From Solobacterium sp. (GTDB lineage: Bacteria; Bacillota_I; Bacilli_A; Erysipelotrichales; Erysipelotrichaceae), in assembly GCA_022486935.1 (NCBI GenBank), contig JAKVJO010000002.1:1-62631 (forward strand): a stretch of DNA of 62,631 nt, in the 5' to 3' direction. Made by a program: the position numbers and the translations under genes. Under the pieces are notes generated by a model. That model saw nothing but the letters and a program-made list of their open reading frames with translations, was not told where the DNA came from and made no database searches. Shown piece after piece: positions 53,094-62,631 of the stretch (positions are counted from its first letter, which is position 1; each line of letters opens with the position of its first letter).

Positions 53094-54224
53094 ATGAATT
53101 TCAAGATTTCCAAAAACAGATTCTTAGAAGCACTGCAGATTACTGCAAAAGCAATTTCACCGAATTCACCGCTTCCGGCATTATCTGGAATCATGATCCA
53201 GGCGAAAGACAGTCAGCTGATCCTGACCGGCAGTGATTCTGATATTTCCATCCGTACGGTTCTTTCCAATGAGAACGATCAGGACCTCGGCCTTGCGATC
53301 ATGGAAGAGGGAGACATTGTCATTGACTACCGCTACCTGCTGGAGATCGTCAGAAAGATTGATTCCAGTGAGATCAACGTTGAAATCATTGACGGTACCT
53401 TCACCCGCTTCTCTGCCGGTACGATTGAATTCAAGATCAATGGCATCCGCCCGGAAGATTATCCGAATGTAGATTTCTCTGAACCGGAGAATTCCTTCAG
53501 CATCAAGTCTTCTGAGTTTGCCCAGATGATTGAAGAGACTGCCTTCGCCGCAAATGCCAAGGATACCCGCCTGGTACTGACCGGTGTCAACTTCAAGTCT
53601 GACGGCACCAACCTGATCTGCACGGCAACAGACTCCTACCGTCTGGCCAAGAAGACTGTACCGATGGTATGCAATCCATTCAACGTCACGATTCTTGCCA
53701 AGAGTCTGAATAATGCAAGAAGCGTCTTCAATGATCCGGAATCTGAAATCAAGATTTCCCTGAATGACAAGAAAGTACAGTTCAGCTGCGGCAATACGAT
53801 CATGCAGACAAAGATCCTGGATGGCGTATTCCCTGATACTGACAGGCTGATCCCGGCTGAATTCAATTACAGCCTGACAATCAACCGCAGGGCACTGATT
53901 GCGGCTGTTGACTGCTCCAGCTTCATCCGTACAGACAACCTGATGGTGGTCCGCATGCAGATCAATTCCAAGGAAGACATCACGATCTCCAACAAGTCAC
54001 AGGAAATCGGTGAGTATCATCAGGAACTGATTGGGGAGCAGTATGAGGGAGAACCCCTGGATATTTCCTTCTCCGGCAACTATGTTGTAGAAGCTGCCAG
54101 AACCCTCAGCACTGACAATGTCGTCATCAAATTCACCGGTGATATGAAGCCGTTTATCCTGCAGAATGACGGCGGAGATGACACCATTCTCCAGCTGGTT
54201 CTGCCGGTTCGTACCTATAACTGA
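53094..54224 (+). CDS. dnaN: DNA polymerase III sliding clamp (beta subunit)
   Basis: A 376-residue clamp with three related domains. The opening MNFKISKNRFLEAL, the segment FAANAKDTRLVLTGVNF in the middle domain and the C-terminal end with LQLVLPVRTYN are typical. GAGGAGG lies before the ATG. A terminator follows 16 bp after the stop, separating it from yaaA. Confidence 0.97.
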   Translation: MNFKISKNRFLEALQITAKAISPNSPLPALSGIMIQAKDSQLILTGSDSDISIRTVLSNENDQDLGLAIMEEGDIVIDYRYLLEIVRKIDSSEINVEIIDGTFTRFSAGTIEFKINGIRPEDYPNVDFSEPENSFSIKSSEFAQMIEETAFAANAKDTRLVLTGVNFKSDGTNLICTATDSYRLAKKTVPMVCNPFNVTILAKSLNNARSVFNDPESEIKISLNDKKVQFSCGNTIMQTKILDGVFPDTDRLIPAEFNYSLTINRRALIAAVDCSSFIRTDNLMVVRMQINSKEDITISNKSQEIGEYHQELIGEQYEGEPLDISFSGNYVVEAARTLSTDNVVIKFTGDMKPFILQNDGGDDTILQLVLPVRTYN

Positions 54225-54240
54225 AATACTGATCAGAAAT

Positions 54241-54273
54241 GACTCTGGAATCATCCATTTCCAGGGTCTTTTT
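54241..54273 (+). terminator. intrinsic terminator after dnaN
   Basis: GACTCTGGAA and TTCCAGGGTC pair with one G-U wobble and are followed by TTTTT. An extended -10 for the next operon (TGG TATAAT, hexamer 54358-54363) lies 85 bp further on. Confidence 0.85.
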
Positions 54274-54400
54274 ATACCCTTTTCAAAGGCCGCTTTTGAG
54301 GTCTTCTTTTACTGCTCAAAAAGGCTTGAAAATCCGCATTTTAAGTATATTTTATGGTATAATTTAGCAGGTGGTTTTCAGCCATAAAAAGGGGATTAAA

Positions 54401-54601
54401 ATGAAGCCGATCAAGACCGAATATATCAAGCTGGAACAGTATCTCAAAATGAATAATTTAATATCCACTGGAGGGCAGGCAAAAGTCTTTCTTCTGGAAC
54501 ACAAGATTGAAGTGAACGGAGAGCCGGAAAACAGAAGAGGCAGGAAATTATATCCTGGTGACAGTGTTGCGGTTGATGGAAAACTGCTGAAAGTCAGATG
54601 A
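54401..54601 (+). CDS. yaaA: S4-domain RNA-binding protein YaaA
   Basis: A 66-residue S4-like protein (KLEQYLKMNNLISTGGQAK, then NGEPENRRGRKLYPGDSV) always found just before recF in Bacillota. Its precise role is unknown, though ribosome assembly has been suggested. The ATG at 54401 follows AAGGGG. It overlaps recF by 4 bp (ATGA). Confidence 0.94.
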   Translation: MKPIKTEYIKLEQYLKMNNLISTGGQAKVFLLEHKIEVNGEPENRRGRKLYPGDSVAVDGKLLKVR

Positions 54602-55695
54602 TTGTTGAAACACTCAGACTGAAGAACTTCCGCAGCTATGAATCCTGCAGCGTTTCACTGAACCCGGGAATGAATCTGTTTACCGGAGCCAATGCGGCAG
54701 GCAAGACCAATCTGCTTGAAAGTCTGGTATATCTCTCATTGACCAGATCTCATCGGATCAATGATGACAGCCAGCTGATCAGACATGATGCGCCATATGC
54801 GGAGATCGCCTGCCGGTTTCATGATGGCATTGATAAAGAGATCGGTGCAATCATCCGTCCGGATGGTAAGACGCTTTTGCTGGAACATCAGCCAGTCAGA
54901 AAGAGCAGTGAGTTTGTCGGCCTGCTGAATGTGGTGCTGTTTGCGCCGGATGATCTTGGCGTGTTCACAGATGCCCCAAGAACCAGACGAAGGATATTGA
55001 ACCAGGAGATCACCAAGATCTCACCGAAGTATCTTGCGGCACTGACGGATTATCAGAACCTCTTGAAGCAGCGCAACAGCCTGCTGAAGAACCAGAACGT
55101 TGATGCAGGGTATCTGGAAGTACTGGATGCCCAGATGATCCAGAAATCAATTGCGATTATCCATGCCCGCCGGGCATTTGTAAAAGGAATCAACCGGCAT
55201 ATGGAAGCACGGTATCAGACACTGGCGGATGATCCGCTGGCATGTTCGCTGGAGTATGTCAGCTGTATTGATCTGGCAGATGAAGACATTGAGACCTCAC
55301 TTCAGAATCTGTACTTTGATTCAAGGCAGCGTGATCTTGAAAATCACGTCACCAGCATCGGGATTCACCGCGAGGATCTGGTCTTCGAACTGGATCACCG
55401 CAATGTTACAGAGAGTGCAAGCCAGGGCCAGAAGAGAATGGTCATGCTGGCATTCAAGATGGCACTGCTTCAGTTCATTGAAGAAGCAGTCAAGAAGAAA
55501 GCAGTCTTCCTGCTGGATGATGTCCTGTCTGAACTGGACCGCAGCCGTCAGGAGAAACTGATCGAACTGGCAGGAAGCCAATGTCAGTGTGTGATTACAG
55601 CAACTGAGATTCCGACCTTTCTCAAAGGGAGTTCACTCACTGAATTCTCAATTGAGAATGGAACGATAGAAACCAAGAATGGAGGCACCAGATGA
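54598..55695 (+). CDS. recF: DNA repair protein RecF
   Basis: A 365-residue SMC-like ATPase that loads RecA at single-strand gaps. [10 protein letters not shown] and Walker [13 protein letters not shown] are at the N-terminus; [13 protein letters not shown] is the ABC signature and [11 protein letters not shown]alker B. It overlaps yaaA and gyrB by 4 bp each, so the three are translationally coupled. Confidence 0.97.
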   Translation: MIVETLRLKNFRSYESCSVSLNPGMNLFTGANAAGKTNLLESLVYLSLTRSHRINDDSQLIRHDAPYAEIACRFHDGIDKEIGAIIRPDGKTLLLEHQPVRKSSEFVGLLNVVLFAPDDLGVFTDAPRTRRRILNQEITKISPKYLAALTDYQNLLKQRNSLLKNQNVDAGYLEVLDAQMIQKSIAIIHARRAFVKGINRHMEARYQTLADDPLACSLEYVSCIDLADEDIETSLQNLYFDSRQRDLENHVTSIGIHREDLVFELDHRNVTESASQGQKRMVMLAFKMALLQFIEEAVKKKAVFLLDDVLSELDRSRQEKLIELAGSQCQCVITATEIPTFLKGSSLTEFSIENGTIETKNGGTR

Positions 55696-57746
55696 GCGAC
55701 GAAGAAACAAAGATCAATCTTACCCCGGAAGAGGCAAAGAAGGATCACGAAGAACGCATTGAGGAAGAAGTGGGAGATTTTGATTCTTCCAGCAATGAGG
55801 CAGTGCTTGGCGAAGAACTGGATATGAAGGTAACCCATACCTACAATGACTCTGATATCCAGGTATTGGATGGACTCGAAGCAGTCCGTAAACGTCCGGG
55901 CATGTACATTGCATCGACCTCTGAGCGCGGTCTGCATCACCTGGTATGGGAAATTGTTGATAACGGCATCGATGAAGCAATGGCCGGCTATGCAACGACA
56001 GTCACGGTTACCGTAGATAAAGACAACATCGTTACGGTACAGGATGACGGCCGCGGTATGCCTACCGGGATCAACTCCAAGACCGGCAAATCCACGATTG
56101 AAACAATCTTTACCGTGCTGCATGCCGGCGGCAAGTTCGGCGGCGGTGCCTACAAGGTATCCGGCGGTCTGCATGGTGTCGGTGCATCGGTTGTCAACGC
56201 ACTGAGTGAATTCATGGAAGTCACTGTCTATCATGATGGTGAAGAATATTTCATCCGTTTTGAACATGGCGGACATCCGGCTGCTCCATTGAAGGTTGTC
56301 GGTACCTGTGATCCGGAAAAGCATGGCTCCAAGATCAGATTCAAGGCTGATCCGACCATCTTCACCGAGACCACAGTCTATAATCACCAGACACTGAGAG
56401 ACCGTCTGCGTCAGCTGGCGTTTTTGAACAAGGGCATCCGCATTGTCTTCAATGATGAACGTGAAACAGATCCGGCCAAGCAGAGCAATACTTTCCTGTT
56501 TGAAGGCGGCCTGAAAGAATACGTTGCCTATCTGAACAAGGGACGTACGGTCGTCAACACGGAGATCATTTACTGTGAAGGACATGAAGAAGGCATTGAG
56601 GCTGAGATTGCTGTCCAGTACAACGATGGCTACAACCCGCAGGTCTATACCTTCTGCAATAACATCAATACCGTTGAAGGAGGCACTCATGAAGAGGGAT
56701 TCCGCATGGCATTGAACCGGGTCATCAACAAGTATGCAAGAGAGAATGGCTTTCTCAAGGAGAAGGATGAGAATCTGACTTCCGATGACTGCAAGGAAGG
56801 CATTACCGCTGTCATCAGCGTCAAGCATCCGGATCCGCAGTACGAAGGACAGACCAAGACCAAACTCGGCAACTCCGAAGTCCGCAAGATCGTTTCTGAT
56901 ATCTTCGGCAAGTCACTGGAACGCTTCTTCCTGGAGAACCCGGAACAGGCAAAGGCCATCATGGAGAAAGCGACCCTGGCCTCCCAGGCAAGACTCGCTG
57001 CCAAGAAGGCAAGAGAAGCGACCAGAAGAAAGAATCCGCTGGAAGTCGGATCACTGCCGGGTAAACTGGCAGACTGCTCCAGCAAGGACGCATCAATCTG
57101 TGAGATCTATATCGTCGAGGGAGATTCCGCCGGCGGCTCTGCCAAGCAGGGAAGAGATTCCCACTACCAGGCAATCCTGCCGCTGCGTGGTAAGATCCTC
57201 AACGTTGAAAAGGCAAGACAGCACCGTGCCTTCGACAACAACGAAATCCGTTCCATGATCACTGCCTTTGGCTGCGGTGTCCTGGATGATGTAAATACTG
57301 CCAAACTGAGATACCACAAGATCGTCATCATGACCGATGCCGATGTCGACGGCGCACATATCAGAACACTGCTGCTGACATTCCTGTACCGGTATCTGAA
57401 GCCGGTCATTGAGCAGGGCTATGTATACATTGCCCAGCCGCCGCTGTACAAAGTACAGAAGGGCGCATCTGTGAAGTATGCCTATACCGACCGTCAGTTG
57501 GATGAGATCAAGGCAGAGATGGGTACCAACCTTGGTATCCAGCGTTATAAGGGACTTGGTGAGATGAATCCGGAACAGCTCTGGGAGACCACCATGGATC
57601 CGAAGAACCGCACCCTGGTCAAAGTGGAAGTTGATGATGCCGAAGCAGCCGATCAGGCCTTCAGCATGCTGATGGGTGAAGAAGTGGAGCCGAGAAAAGA
57701 CTTCATCGTTGAGAATGCCCACTTCGTAGAAAATCTGGATATTTAA
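55692..57746 (+). CDS. gyrB: DNA gyrase subunit B
   Basis: A 684-residue type II topoisomerase ATPase subunit. The GHKL domain starts at [20 protein letters not shown] near residue 55; [14 protein letters not shown] and [12 protein letters not shown] form the metal-binding TOPRIM region, and [14 protein letters not shown] lies near the end. About 40-45 acidic residues precede the conserved part, more than usual. The start is fixed by GGAGG and the ATGA overlap with recF. Confidence 0.97.
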   Translation: MSDEETKINLTPEEAKKDHEERIEEEVGDFDSSSNEAVLGEELDMKVTHTYNDSDIQVLDGLEAVRKRPGMYIASTSERGLHHLVWEIVDNGIDEAMAGYATTVTVTVDKDNIVTVQDDGRGMPTGINSKTGKSTIETIFTVLHAGGKFGGGAYKVSGGLHGVGASVVNALSEFMEVTVYHDGEEYFIRFEHGGHPAAPLKVVGTCDPEKHGSKIRFKADPTIFTETTVYNHQTLRDRLRQLAFLNKGIRIVFNDERETDPAKQSNTFLFEGGLKEYVAYLNKGRTVVNTEIIYCEGHEEGIEAEIAVQYNDGYNPQVYTFCNNINTVEGGTHEEGFRMALNRVINKYARENGFLKEKDENLTSDDCKEGITAVISVKHPDPQYEGQTKTKLGNSEVRKIVSDIFGKSLERFFLENPEQAKAIMEKATLASQARLAAKKAREATRRKNPLEVGSLPGKLADCSSKDASICEIYIVEGDSAGGSAKQGRDSHYQAILPLRGKILNVEKARQHRAFDNNEIRSMITAFGCGVLDDVNTAKLRYHKIVIMTDADVDGAHIRTLLLTFLYRYLKPVIEQGYVYIAQPPLYKVQKGASVKYAYTDRQLDEIKAEMGTNLGIQRYKGLGEMNPEQLWETTMDPKNRTLVKVEVDDAEAADQAFSMLMGEEVEPRKDFIVENAHFVENLDI

Positions 57747-57767
57747 CCGTGAAGGAGGGCAGATAAG

Positions 57768-60407
57768 ATGGCTGACAACGAAAACAGCAATTCCAATGAA
57801 GATCAGAAGATTGATGATCTGAATACCCCGGAAACCGAAGAAGAAACCACCGGAGATCCGGAGTTTGATGAAGAACACTTTGATCCGGGCAAGATTACAA
57901 CCACAGAACTGACCCATGAGATCCGCAAGGACTTCCTGGAGTATTCCATGTCGGTCATTGTGGCAAGAGCCTTACCGGATATCAGAGATGGTATGAAGCC
58001 GGTTCACCGCCGCATCATGTGGGCCATGAATGAACTGGGCATTGATTCCTCCAAGCCGCACCGTAAGTCTGCACGTATTGTCGGTGAGGTCATTGGTAAG
58101 TTCCACCCGCATGGCGACACGGCAGTGTATGAGACCATGGTACGTATGGCCCAGGACTTCTCTTACCGCTATCCGCTGGTAGATGGCCACGGCAACTTCG
58201 GCTCCCTGGATGGAGACGGCGCAGCTGCCATGCGTTATACCGAAGCCCGTATGTCCAAGATTTCCATGGAACTGCTCCGCGATATCGATAAAGATACCGT
58301 GGACATGGTTGATAACTACGAAGGCGAAGAGAAAGAACCGACCGTGCTTCCTTCCCGCTTCCCGAACCTGATTGTCAATGGTTCCAACGGTATTGCCGTC
58401 GGTATGGCAACCAACGTCGCACCGCACAACCTGAGTGAAGCGATTGATGCGATCATCGCACTCATGGAGAATCCGGATATTACAACAGCGGACTTGATGC
58501 AGCTGATCAAGGGACCGGACTTCCCGACCGGCGGTATGATCGTCGGCAGATCCGGTATCCGTCAGGCATTTGAGACCGGCAGGGGCACCATCATCATGCG
58601 TGCCAAGGCCAGAGTCGAACAGATGGCCAACGGCAAGAACCGCATCATCATCTATGAAATCCCGTACATGATCAACAAGGCGGTCATGGTCAAGAAGATT
58701 GCAGATCTGGCCAAGGACAAGACCATTGAAGGCATGACGGAACTGCGTGATGAGTCCAACATGAACGGAATCCGCATTGTCATTGAACTCCGCAAGGATG
58801 TCCAGCCGGAGGTACTGCTGAATCAGCTGTACCGCCTGACACCGATGCAGTCATCGTTCGGTGTGAACAATGTCATCCTGGTCAACGGTGCTCCGAAGCT
58901 GCTCGGCATGAGAGACATGATTACCGGCTACCTGGATTTCCAGCTGGATGTCATTGTCAGAAGAACGAGATACGATCTGCGCAAGGCAGAGGCGAGAGCC
59001 CATATCCTGGAAGGATTGAGAATTGCCGTCGATAACCTCGATGCGGTGATTCATACGATCCGCAATTCCAAGGATGCCAATGAGGCAATGCCTGCACTGA
59101 TGAATGGCTTTGGACTGGATGAGATCCAGGCAAAGGCAATTCTCGATATGCAGTTCAGAAGACTGACCGGCTTGGAACGTGAAAAGATCGAGCATGAGTA
59201 TCAGGAACTACTGATCAAGATTGCTGACCTGAAGGATATCCTGGCCAATAAGTCCAGAGTTGAAAAGATCCTGAAGGATGAACTGACAGAGATCAAGGAA
59301 AAGTACGGTGATCCAAGAAGAACAGAAATCATCGATGCGACTGCCGACATGGAAGACGAAGATCTGATCCCGGTAGAGGATGTCATCATTACCCTCTCTG
59401 AGAATGGATATATCAAGCGTCTGACTTCTGATACCTACAAGGTACAGAACAGGGGCGGCAAGGGTATCAAGGGCATGGAACTGAACAAGGACGATGTCAT
59501 TGACCAGTTTATCCCGATGTCTACCCATGACTTCCTGCTGATCTATACCAGCCTTGGCAGAGTGTACCGCATGAAGGGCTATAATGTTCCTTCCTACGGA
59601 CGTACTTCCAAGGGTATCCCGGTCGTCAACCTGCTGAAACTGGATAAGAATGAAAAGGTCATGGCAATGGTGCCATACAGTGCCAAGGAGAATACCAGCA
59701 AGTATATTTTCTTCTCTACCAAGAAGGGCCTGGTCAAACGGACACCGGTTGCCGAGTTTGAGAACATCAACAAGAACGGCAAGATTGCCATTACCCTGAA
59801 CGAGGATGATGAGCTGGCATTCGTCAAGGGAACATCTGGCGAAGCACAGATTGTCATTGCGGCAGATAACGGCAAGGCAGTCAGATTCCTTGAATCTGAT
59901 ATCCGCTCTACCGGCAGAAGTGCAAGAGGCGTCAAGGGAATCAATGTGGATGGCGGATCCGTCATCGGCATGGTGACCAGCGAAGAAGGAAAGCAGATCC
60001 TGACGGTAACCGAAAAGGGTTATGGCAAGAAGTGCTCTCTGGAAGACTTCCGTCTGAGCAACCGCGGAGCCAAGGGTGTCAAGGCATTGACCGTATCAGA
60101 GAAGACCGGCAGCCTCGTATGCATGAGGGCAGTCAACGGAGACGAAGACTGCATGATCATGACAGACGGCGGAATTGTCATCCGTATCTCGCTGACCCAG
60201 GTCAATGAACTGAGCCGTACGGCAAGAGGCGTCAAGCTGATCAATGTAGGCGATGATCAGAAAGTATCCTCCGTCGCAATCGTTGATCCAGCGGCTGAAG
60301 ATGAAGAAACAGAAGCGACTCCGCTCCCGGAACAGGATCCTGAAGATCTCAAGCCGGAAGAAGAACCAGCTGCTGAACCGGCAGACGACAAACCAACTGA
60401 AGCGTAA
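57768..60407 (+). CDS. gyrA: DNA gyrase subunit A
   Basis: An 879-residue DNA-cleaving subunit. The catalytic Tyr is in AMRYTEARM, and the quinolone region reads [13 protein letters not shown], with Thr where E. coli has Ser83 and Glu where it has Asp87. The C-terminal beta-pinwheel holds the GyrA-box [10 protein letters not shown]. An acidic N-terminal extension of about 35 residues and an acidic C-terminal tail of about 45 residues are unusual. AAGGAGG lies before the ATG. A terminator follows. Confidence 0.97.
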   Translation: MADNENSNSNEDQKIDDLNTPETEEETTGDPEFDEEHFDPGKITTTELTHEIRKDFLEYSMSVIVARALPDIRDGMKPVHRRIMWAMNELGIDSSKPHRKSARIVGEVIGKFHPHGDTAVYETMVRMAQDFSYRYPLVDGHGNFGSLDGDGAAAMRYTEARMSKISMELLRDIDKDTVDMVDNYEGEEKEPTVLPSRFPNLIVNGSNGIAVGMATNVAPHNLSEAIDAIIALMENPDITTADLMQLIKGPDFPTGGMIVGRSGIRQAFETGRGTIIMRAKARVEQMANGKNRIIIYEIPYMINKAVMVKKIADLAKDKTIEGMTELRDESNMNGIRIVIELRKDVQPEVLLNQLYRLTPMQSSFGVNNVILVNGAPKLLGMRDMITGYLDFQLDVIVRRTRYDLRKAEARAHILEGLRIAVDNLDAVIHTIRNSKDANEAMPALMNGFGLDEIQAKAILDMQFRRLTGLEREKIEHEYQELLIKIADLKDILANKSRVEKILKDELTEIKEKYGDPRRTEIIDATADMEDEDLIPVEDVIITLSENGYIKRLTSDTYKVQNRGGKGIKGMELNKDDVIDQFIPMSTHDFLLIYTSLGRVYRMKGYNVPSYGRTSKGIPVVNLLKLDKNEKVMAMVPYSAKENTSKYIFFSTKKGLVKRTPVAEFENINKNGKIAITLNEDDELAFVKGTSGEAQIVIAADNGKAVRFLESDIRSTGRSARGVKGINVDGGSVIGMVTSEEGKQILTVTEKGYGKKCSLEDFRLSNRGAKGVKALTVSEKTGSLVCMRAVNGDEDCMIMTDGGIVIRISLTQVNELSRTARGVKLINVGDDQKVSSVAIVDPAAEDEETEATPLPEQDPEDLKPEEEPAAEPADDKPTEA

Positions 60408-60414
60408 TACACCA

Positions 60415-60443
60415 GGGACTGCTGAACGGCAGTCTCTATTTTT
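60415..60443 (+). terminator. intrinsic terminator after gyrA
   Basis: GGGACTGC and GCAGTCTC pair (one G-U) around a short loop, followed by a T-rich tract, 8 bp after the gyrA stop. Confidence 0.75.
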
Positions 60444-60461
60444 GACTTCAAAAGTATATTT

Positions 60462-60510
60462 TACAAAATATAAAACAATACTATAATTGTATTATACAAA
60501 ATATAAAAAC
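60462..60510 (+). repeat. two direct repeats 33 bp apart at an ATPase promoter
   Basis: TACAAAATATAAAA occurs at 60462 and again at 60495, exactly 33 bp later. Both continue into an A/C-rich ACA. A TATAAT (60482-60487) lies between them, so the repeats bracket the -10 element of the following ATPase gene. Confidence 0.65.
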
Positions 60511-60521
60511 AGGAGGCCAAG

Positions 60522-61823
60522 ATGATCAAAAAGGAACTGATCAGGGAAATTCTGCTGGAAAACAGGGAAGATGCGCAGTCAATTCATCCTGAAGATCGGA
60601 ATATCGAGCTGAAAGACGGCGCATGTTATGTGCTGACGGGAATCCGGCAGTGCGGCAAGTCATGGCTGATGATTTCACATATGCAGAAGCTGGCCAGCCA
60701 GTATGGATGGGATCATATTCTTTATTTCAATTTTGAAGATGAGCGTCTTTTGGACATGGATCACCTTGATCTGAATCAGATCCTTGAAGGATTCATTGAA
60801 CTGACAGGAGTGACAGATCCCTATTGCTTTTTTGATGAATTACAGAATATTGAAGGCTGGGAGAAATTTGCCAGAAGACTGGCAGACCGCAAAATGAAAG
60901 TGTGCATCACCGGATCCAACGCAAAAATGCTTTCAAGAGAAATTGCAACAACATTGGGCGGACGCTATATCAGCCGGATGATTTATCCATACTCATTCAG
61001 GGAACTCCTGAATACAAGTGGATGGAAAGAGACTGACCTCACTCAGCTGTCAGGCAGGAAGGAAGCCCTGCTCAATAAAGAACTGCGTGATTATTTTGAA
61101 CGCGGCGGATTCCCTGGCATGCGTAACAGCCCGGATCCAAGTGGATATATGACTACACTGTACCAAAACATCTATCTGGGTGATATTGCCGCAAGAAGTC
61201 TGATATCCAATACTGCCCTGCTTCGAATCCTGCTCAGGACAGTCGCAGAACGGATTGGCACTGCAGTCTCTTATAACCGGCTTGCCAACCTCATCACTTC
61301 AATTGGAGAAAAGACAACAGCAGCGACGATGATCCGGTATCTGGAAAATGCCAGGGAAAGCTATCTGATCTTTTCTATCGGCAATGTAATTGGAAGTCTT
61401 GAAGACCGCCAGGGAAAACAGAAATACTATTTCATGGATAATGGAATACTGAGAATGCTGGTCTCTTCCAATGCGGCTCTGCTGGAGAATCTTGTGGCAG
61501 TGACACTGTACCGGAAATATTATTCGGCTGCTGAACTGGATCAGTCCCATATCTTCTACTATGAAAAAGGAGTCGAGGTGGACTTCTACATTTCAGATAC
61601 ACGCACTGCAGTGCAGGTGTCCTACACGGTGAATGGAACAGACAGTGAGAGTACAGTCAAACGGGAAGTCAATGCATTGCTTGCACTGAAAAAAGCAAAT
61701 ACTGTACCGGTTGAACGCATGGTGATTGTCACATACGAAAAAGAAGAACTGCCGGAGCAGTTCTTGCATGAAGGAATTGAATTGATGAGTCTGAAGGAAC
61801 TGATGCTGGACAATACACTCTGA
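60522..61823 (+). CDS. AAA_14/DUF4143 ATPase downstream of gyrA
   Basis: A 433-residue stand-alone ATPase. Walker A is GIRQCGKS (40-47), Walker B YCFFDELQ (about 105-112) and CITGSNAKML the sensor segment. The DUF4143 part includes a helix-turn-helix-like stretch near 250-285, and the tail has GVEVDFYI then TAVQVSY, again with Gln-Val in place of Glu-x-Lys. AGGAGG precedes the ATG. It is set between the gyrA terminator and a convergent MATE gene and has its own promoter with 33-bp-spaced repeats. Confidence 0.9.
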   Translation: MIKKELIREILLENREDAQSIHPEDRNIELKDGACYVLTGIRQCGKSWLMISHMQKLASQYGWDHILYFNFEDERLLDMDHLDLNQILEGFIELTGVTDPYCFFDELQNIEGWEKFARRLADRKMKVCITGSNAKMLSREIATTLGGRYISRMIYPYSFRELLNTSGWKETDLTQLSGRKEALLNKELRDYFERGGFPGMRNSPDPSGYMTTLYQNIYLGDIAARSLISNTALLRILLRTVAERIGTAVSYNRLANLITSIGEKTTAATMIRYLENARESYLIFSIGNVIGSLEDRQGKQKYYFMDNGILRMLVSSNAALLENLVAVTLYRKYYSAAELDQSHIFYYEKGVEVDFYISDTRTAVQVSYTVNGTDSESTVKREVNALLALKKANTVPVERMVIVTYEKEELPEQFLHEGIELMSLKELMLDNTL

Positions 61824-61824
61824 A

Positions 61825-62631
61825 TCAGAGGTATCTTGTCTGCATATCTTTCATGCATTGTCTGAACAGGAAGAAGCTGAGCAGACCGGCAGTGACCCAG
61901 GCCGCCGCATCACAGCTGACTGCCAGAAGATAACTGGAAGTCTTGATGGAGATGACAGCCATGATCAGTCTTGCGGCAAGTTCTGAAATGCCGAGGATCA
62001 TCGCTGACATGCCATAGCCGCAGCCCTGCATGGCATTGCGGTAGATGAAGATCATGCCAAGCGGAATGAAGAAGATGACGCTGACATACATATAGGTTTT
62101 AGCATAGGGAAGAATCGAAGCCATATCTGTGCCGGAGGAGAAGAACAGGGGAAGAAACAGTTTCAGGGTTGTGACACCAAGCACTGCAGCAATCAGTGCA
62201 TAGATCACATTGATCTTCATGGAGCAGGCAGTGCCTTCATGGATCCGCTTCAGATCCAGCTTGCCGGTATTCTGTCCGCAGTAGGTTGCCATGGTCTGGC
62301 CCAGTGCCATGAATGCCTGCGTCAGGATGTTCATAATCTTGGAAGTGGCAGTGAAGCTGGCAACGGCAACGGATCCGAACATGTTGATAGCTGTCTGCAT
62401 GATCATTGTGCCGGATGCGGTAATCGCATACTGCAGTGACATCGGGATACCGATGGACAGCTGCTTTCTGGTATCGTCACTGTTCAGCTTCCACTGATTT
62501 TTGCGGGGCGTCAGGCACGGTACTTTTTTGACAATGTAGATCCAGCACAGCACTGCTGAGATTCCCTGTGCGAGGTTGGTTGCCCAGGCGGCACCGGCGG
62601 TGCCCATCTTGAATACAATGATGAAGATCAG
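61825..62631 (-). CDS. MATE family exporter (5' part outside window)
   Basis: The C-terminal 268 residues of a MATE exporter; the reading frame stays open to the window edge, eight codons beyond an internal Met at 62607. GTAGAAWATNLAQGISAVLC and the second-half motif TMATYCGQNTGKLDLKRI are typical, and about seven membrane segments remain. It ends 1 bp from the convergent ATPase gene. The export substrate cannot be told. Confidence 0.9.
   Translation of the reverse strand: MIFIIVFKMGTAGAAWATNLAQGISAVLCWIYIVKKVPCLTPRKNQWKLNSDDTRKQLSIGIPMSLQYAITASGTMIMQTAINMFGSVAVASFTATSKIMNILTQAFMALGQTMATYCGQNTGKLDLKRIHEGTACSMKINVIYALIAAVLGVTTLKLFLPLFFSSGTDMASILPYAKTYMYVSVIFFIPLGMIFIYRNAMQGCGYGMSAMILGISELAARLIMAVISIKTSSYLLAVSCDAAAWVTAGLLSFFLFRQCMKDMQTRYL

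Noticed and set aside
55584-56828. 414-codon open frame antisense to gyrB and recF
   Set aside because: Antisense to two conserved housekeeping genes, with atypical composition and no motif; frame shadow.

Overview
The window is a stretch of a low-to-mid GC Bacillota chromosome that includes the replication origin. The gene content suggests a gut-dwelling member of the Erysipelotrichia or a close relative. The support is the rpmH-rnpA-yidC-jag and dnaA-dnaN-yaaA-recF-gyrB-gyrA blocks, the divIC/rqcP/mfd/pth group, a lipoprotein YidC, and much glycan and glucuronide catabolism. The taxon is an inference from gene content, not from any database search. No rRNA, tRNA or CRISPR array was recognised.

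Left part (1-12.9 kb): a long minus-strand operon for import and intracellular breakdown of beta-mannan oligosaccharides. In transcription order it encodes a solute-binding lipoprotein, two ABC permeases, cellobiose/mannobiose 2-epimerase, mannosylglucose phosphorylase (GH130), a second GH130 mannosyl phosphorylase, a membrane protein of unknown function, a DUF624 membrane protein, a phosphohexomutase and a GH36 alpha-galactosidase that runs off the window. A divergent AraC regulator and an 18-bp LacI-type palindrome sit at its promoter. One permease appears to lack a transmembrane segment.

Middle (13-30.5 kb): a LacI regulator, a two-component system, a DUF234 ATPase, a small putative di-haem membrane protein and a GH3 lipoprotein. 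A glucuronide cluster follows: AraC regulator, TM2 protein and GPH transporter, divergent from uidA, a GH3 enzyme and a GH2 enzyme.

30.5-45.7 kb: mixed accessory genes (AAA_14/DUF4143 ATPase, degenerate metallophosphatase, UPF0158 protein, HxlR regulator with a flavin-reductase-like partner, a Pyr4-like membrane protein divergent from a TetR regulator, MATE exporter). These are followed by divIC, another DUF234 ATPase, rqcP, mfd, pth and a VanY-type carboxypeptidase.

45.7-62.6 kb: rpmH-rnpA-yidC-jag (transcribed toward the origin), an ATPase, cardiolipin synthase, a bipartite oriC on both sides of dnaA with DnaA boxes and DnaA-trios, then dnaN, yaaA, recF, gyrB, gyrA, another ATPase and a partial MATE gene.

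The most striking pattern is five stand-alone P-loop ATPases (AAA_14/DUF4143 or DUF234 type). Each has its own gene-specific repeated or palindromic sequence at its promoter, and several of the proteins carry a recognisable internal winged helix. A sixth locus keeps only a four-copy array at exactly 33-bp spacing plus a 35-codon C-terminal stub. This suggests a family of self-regulating, mobile or selfish ATPase modules scattered around the origin.
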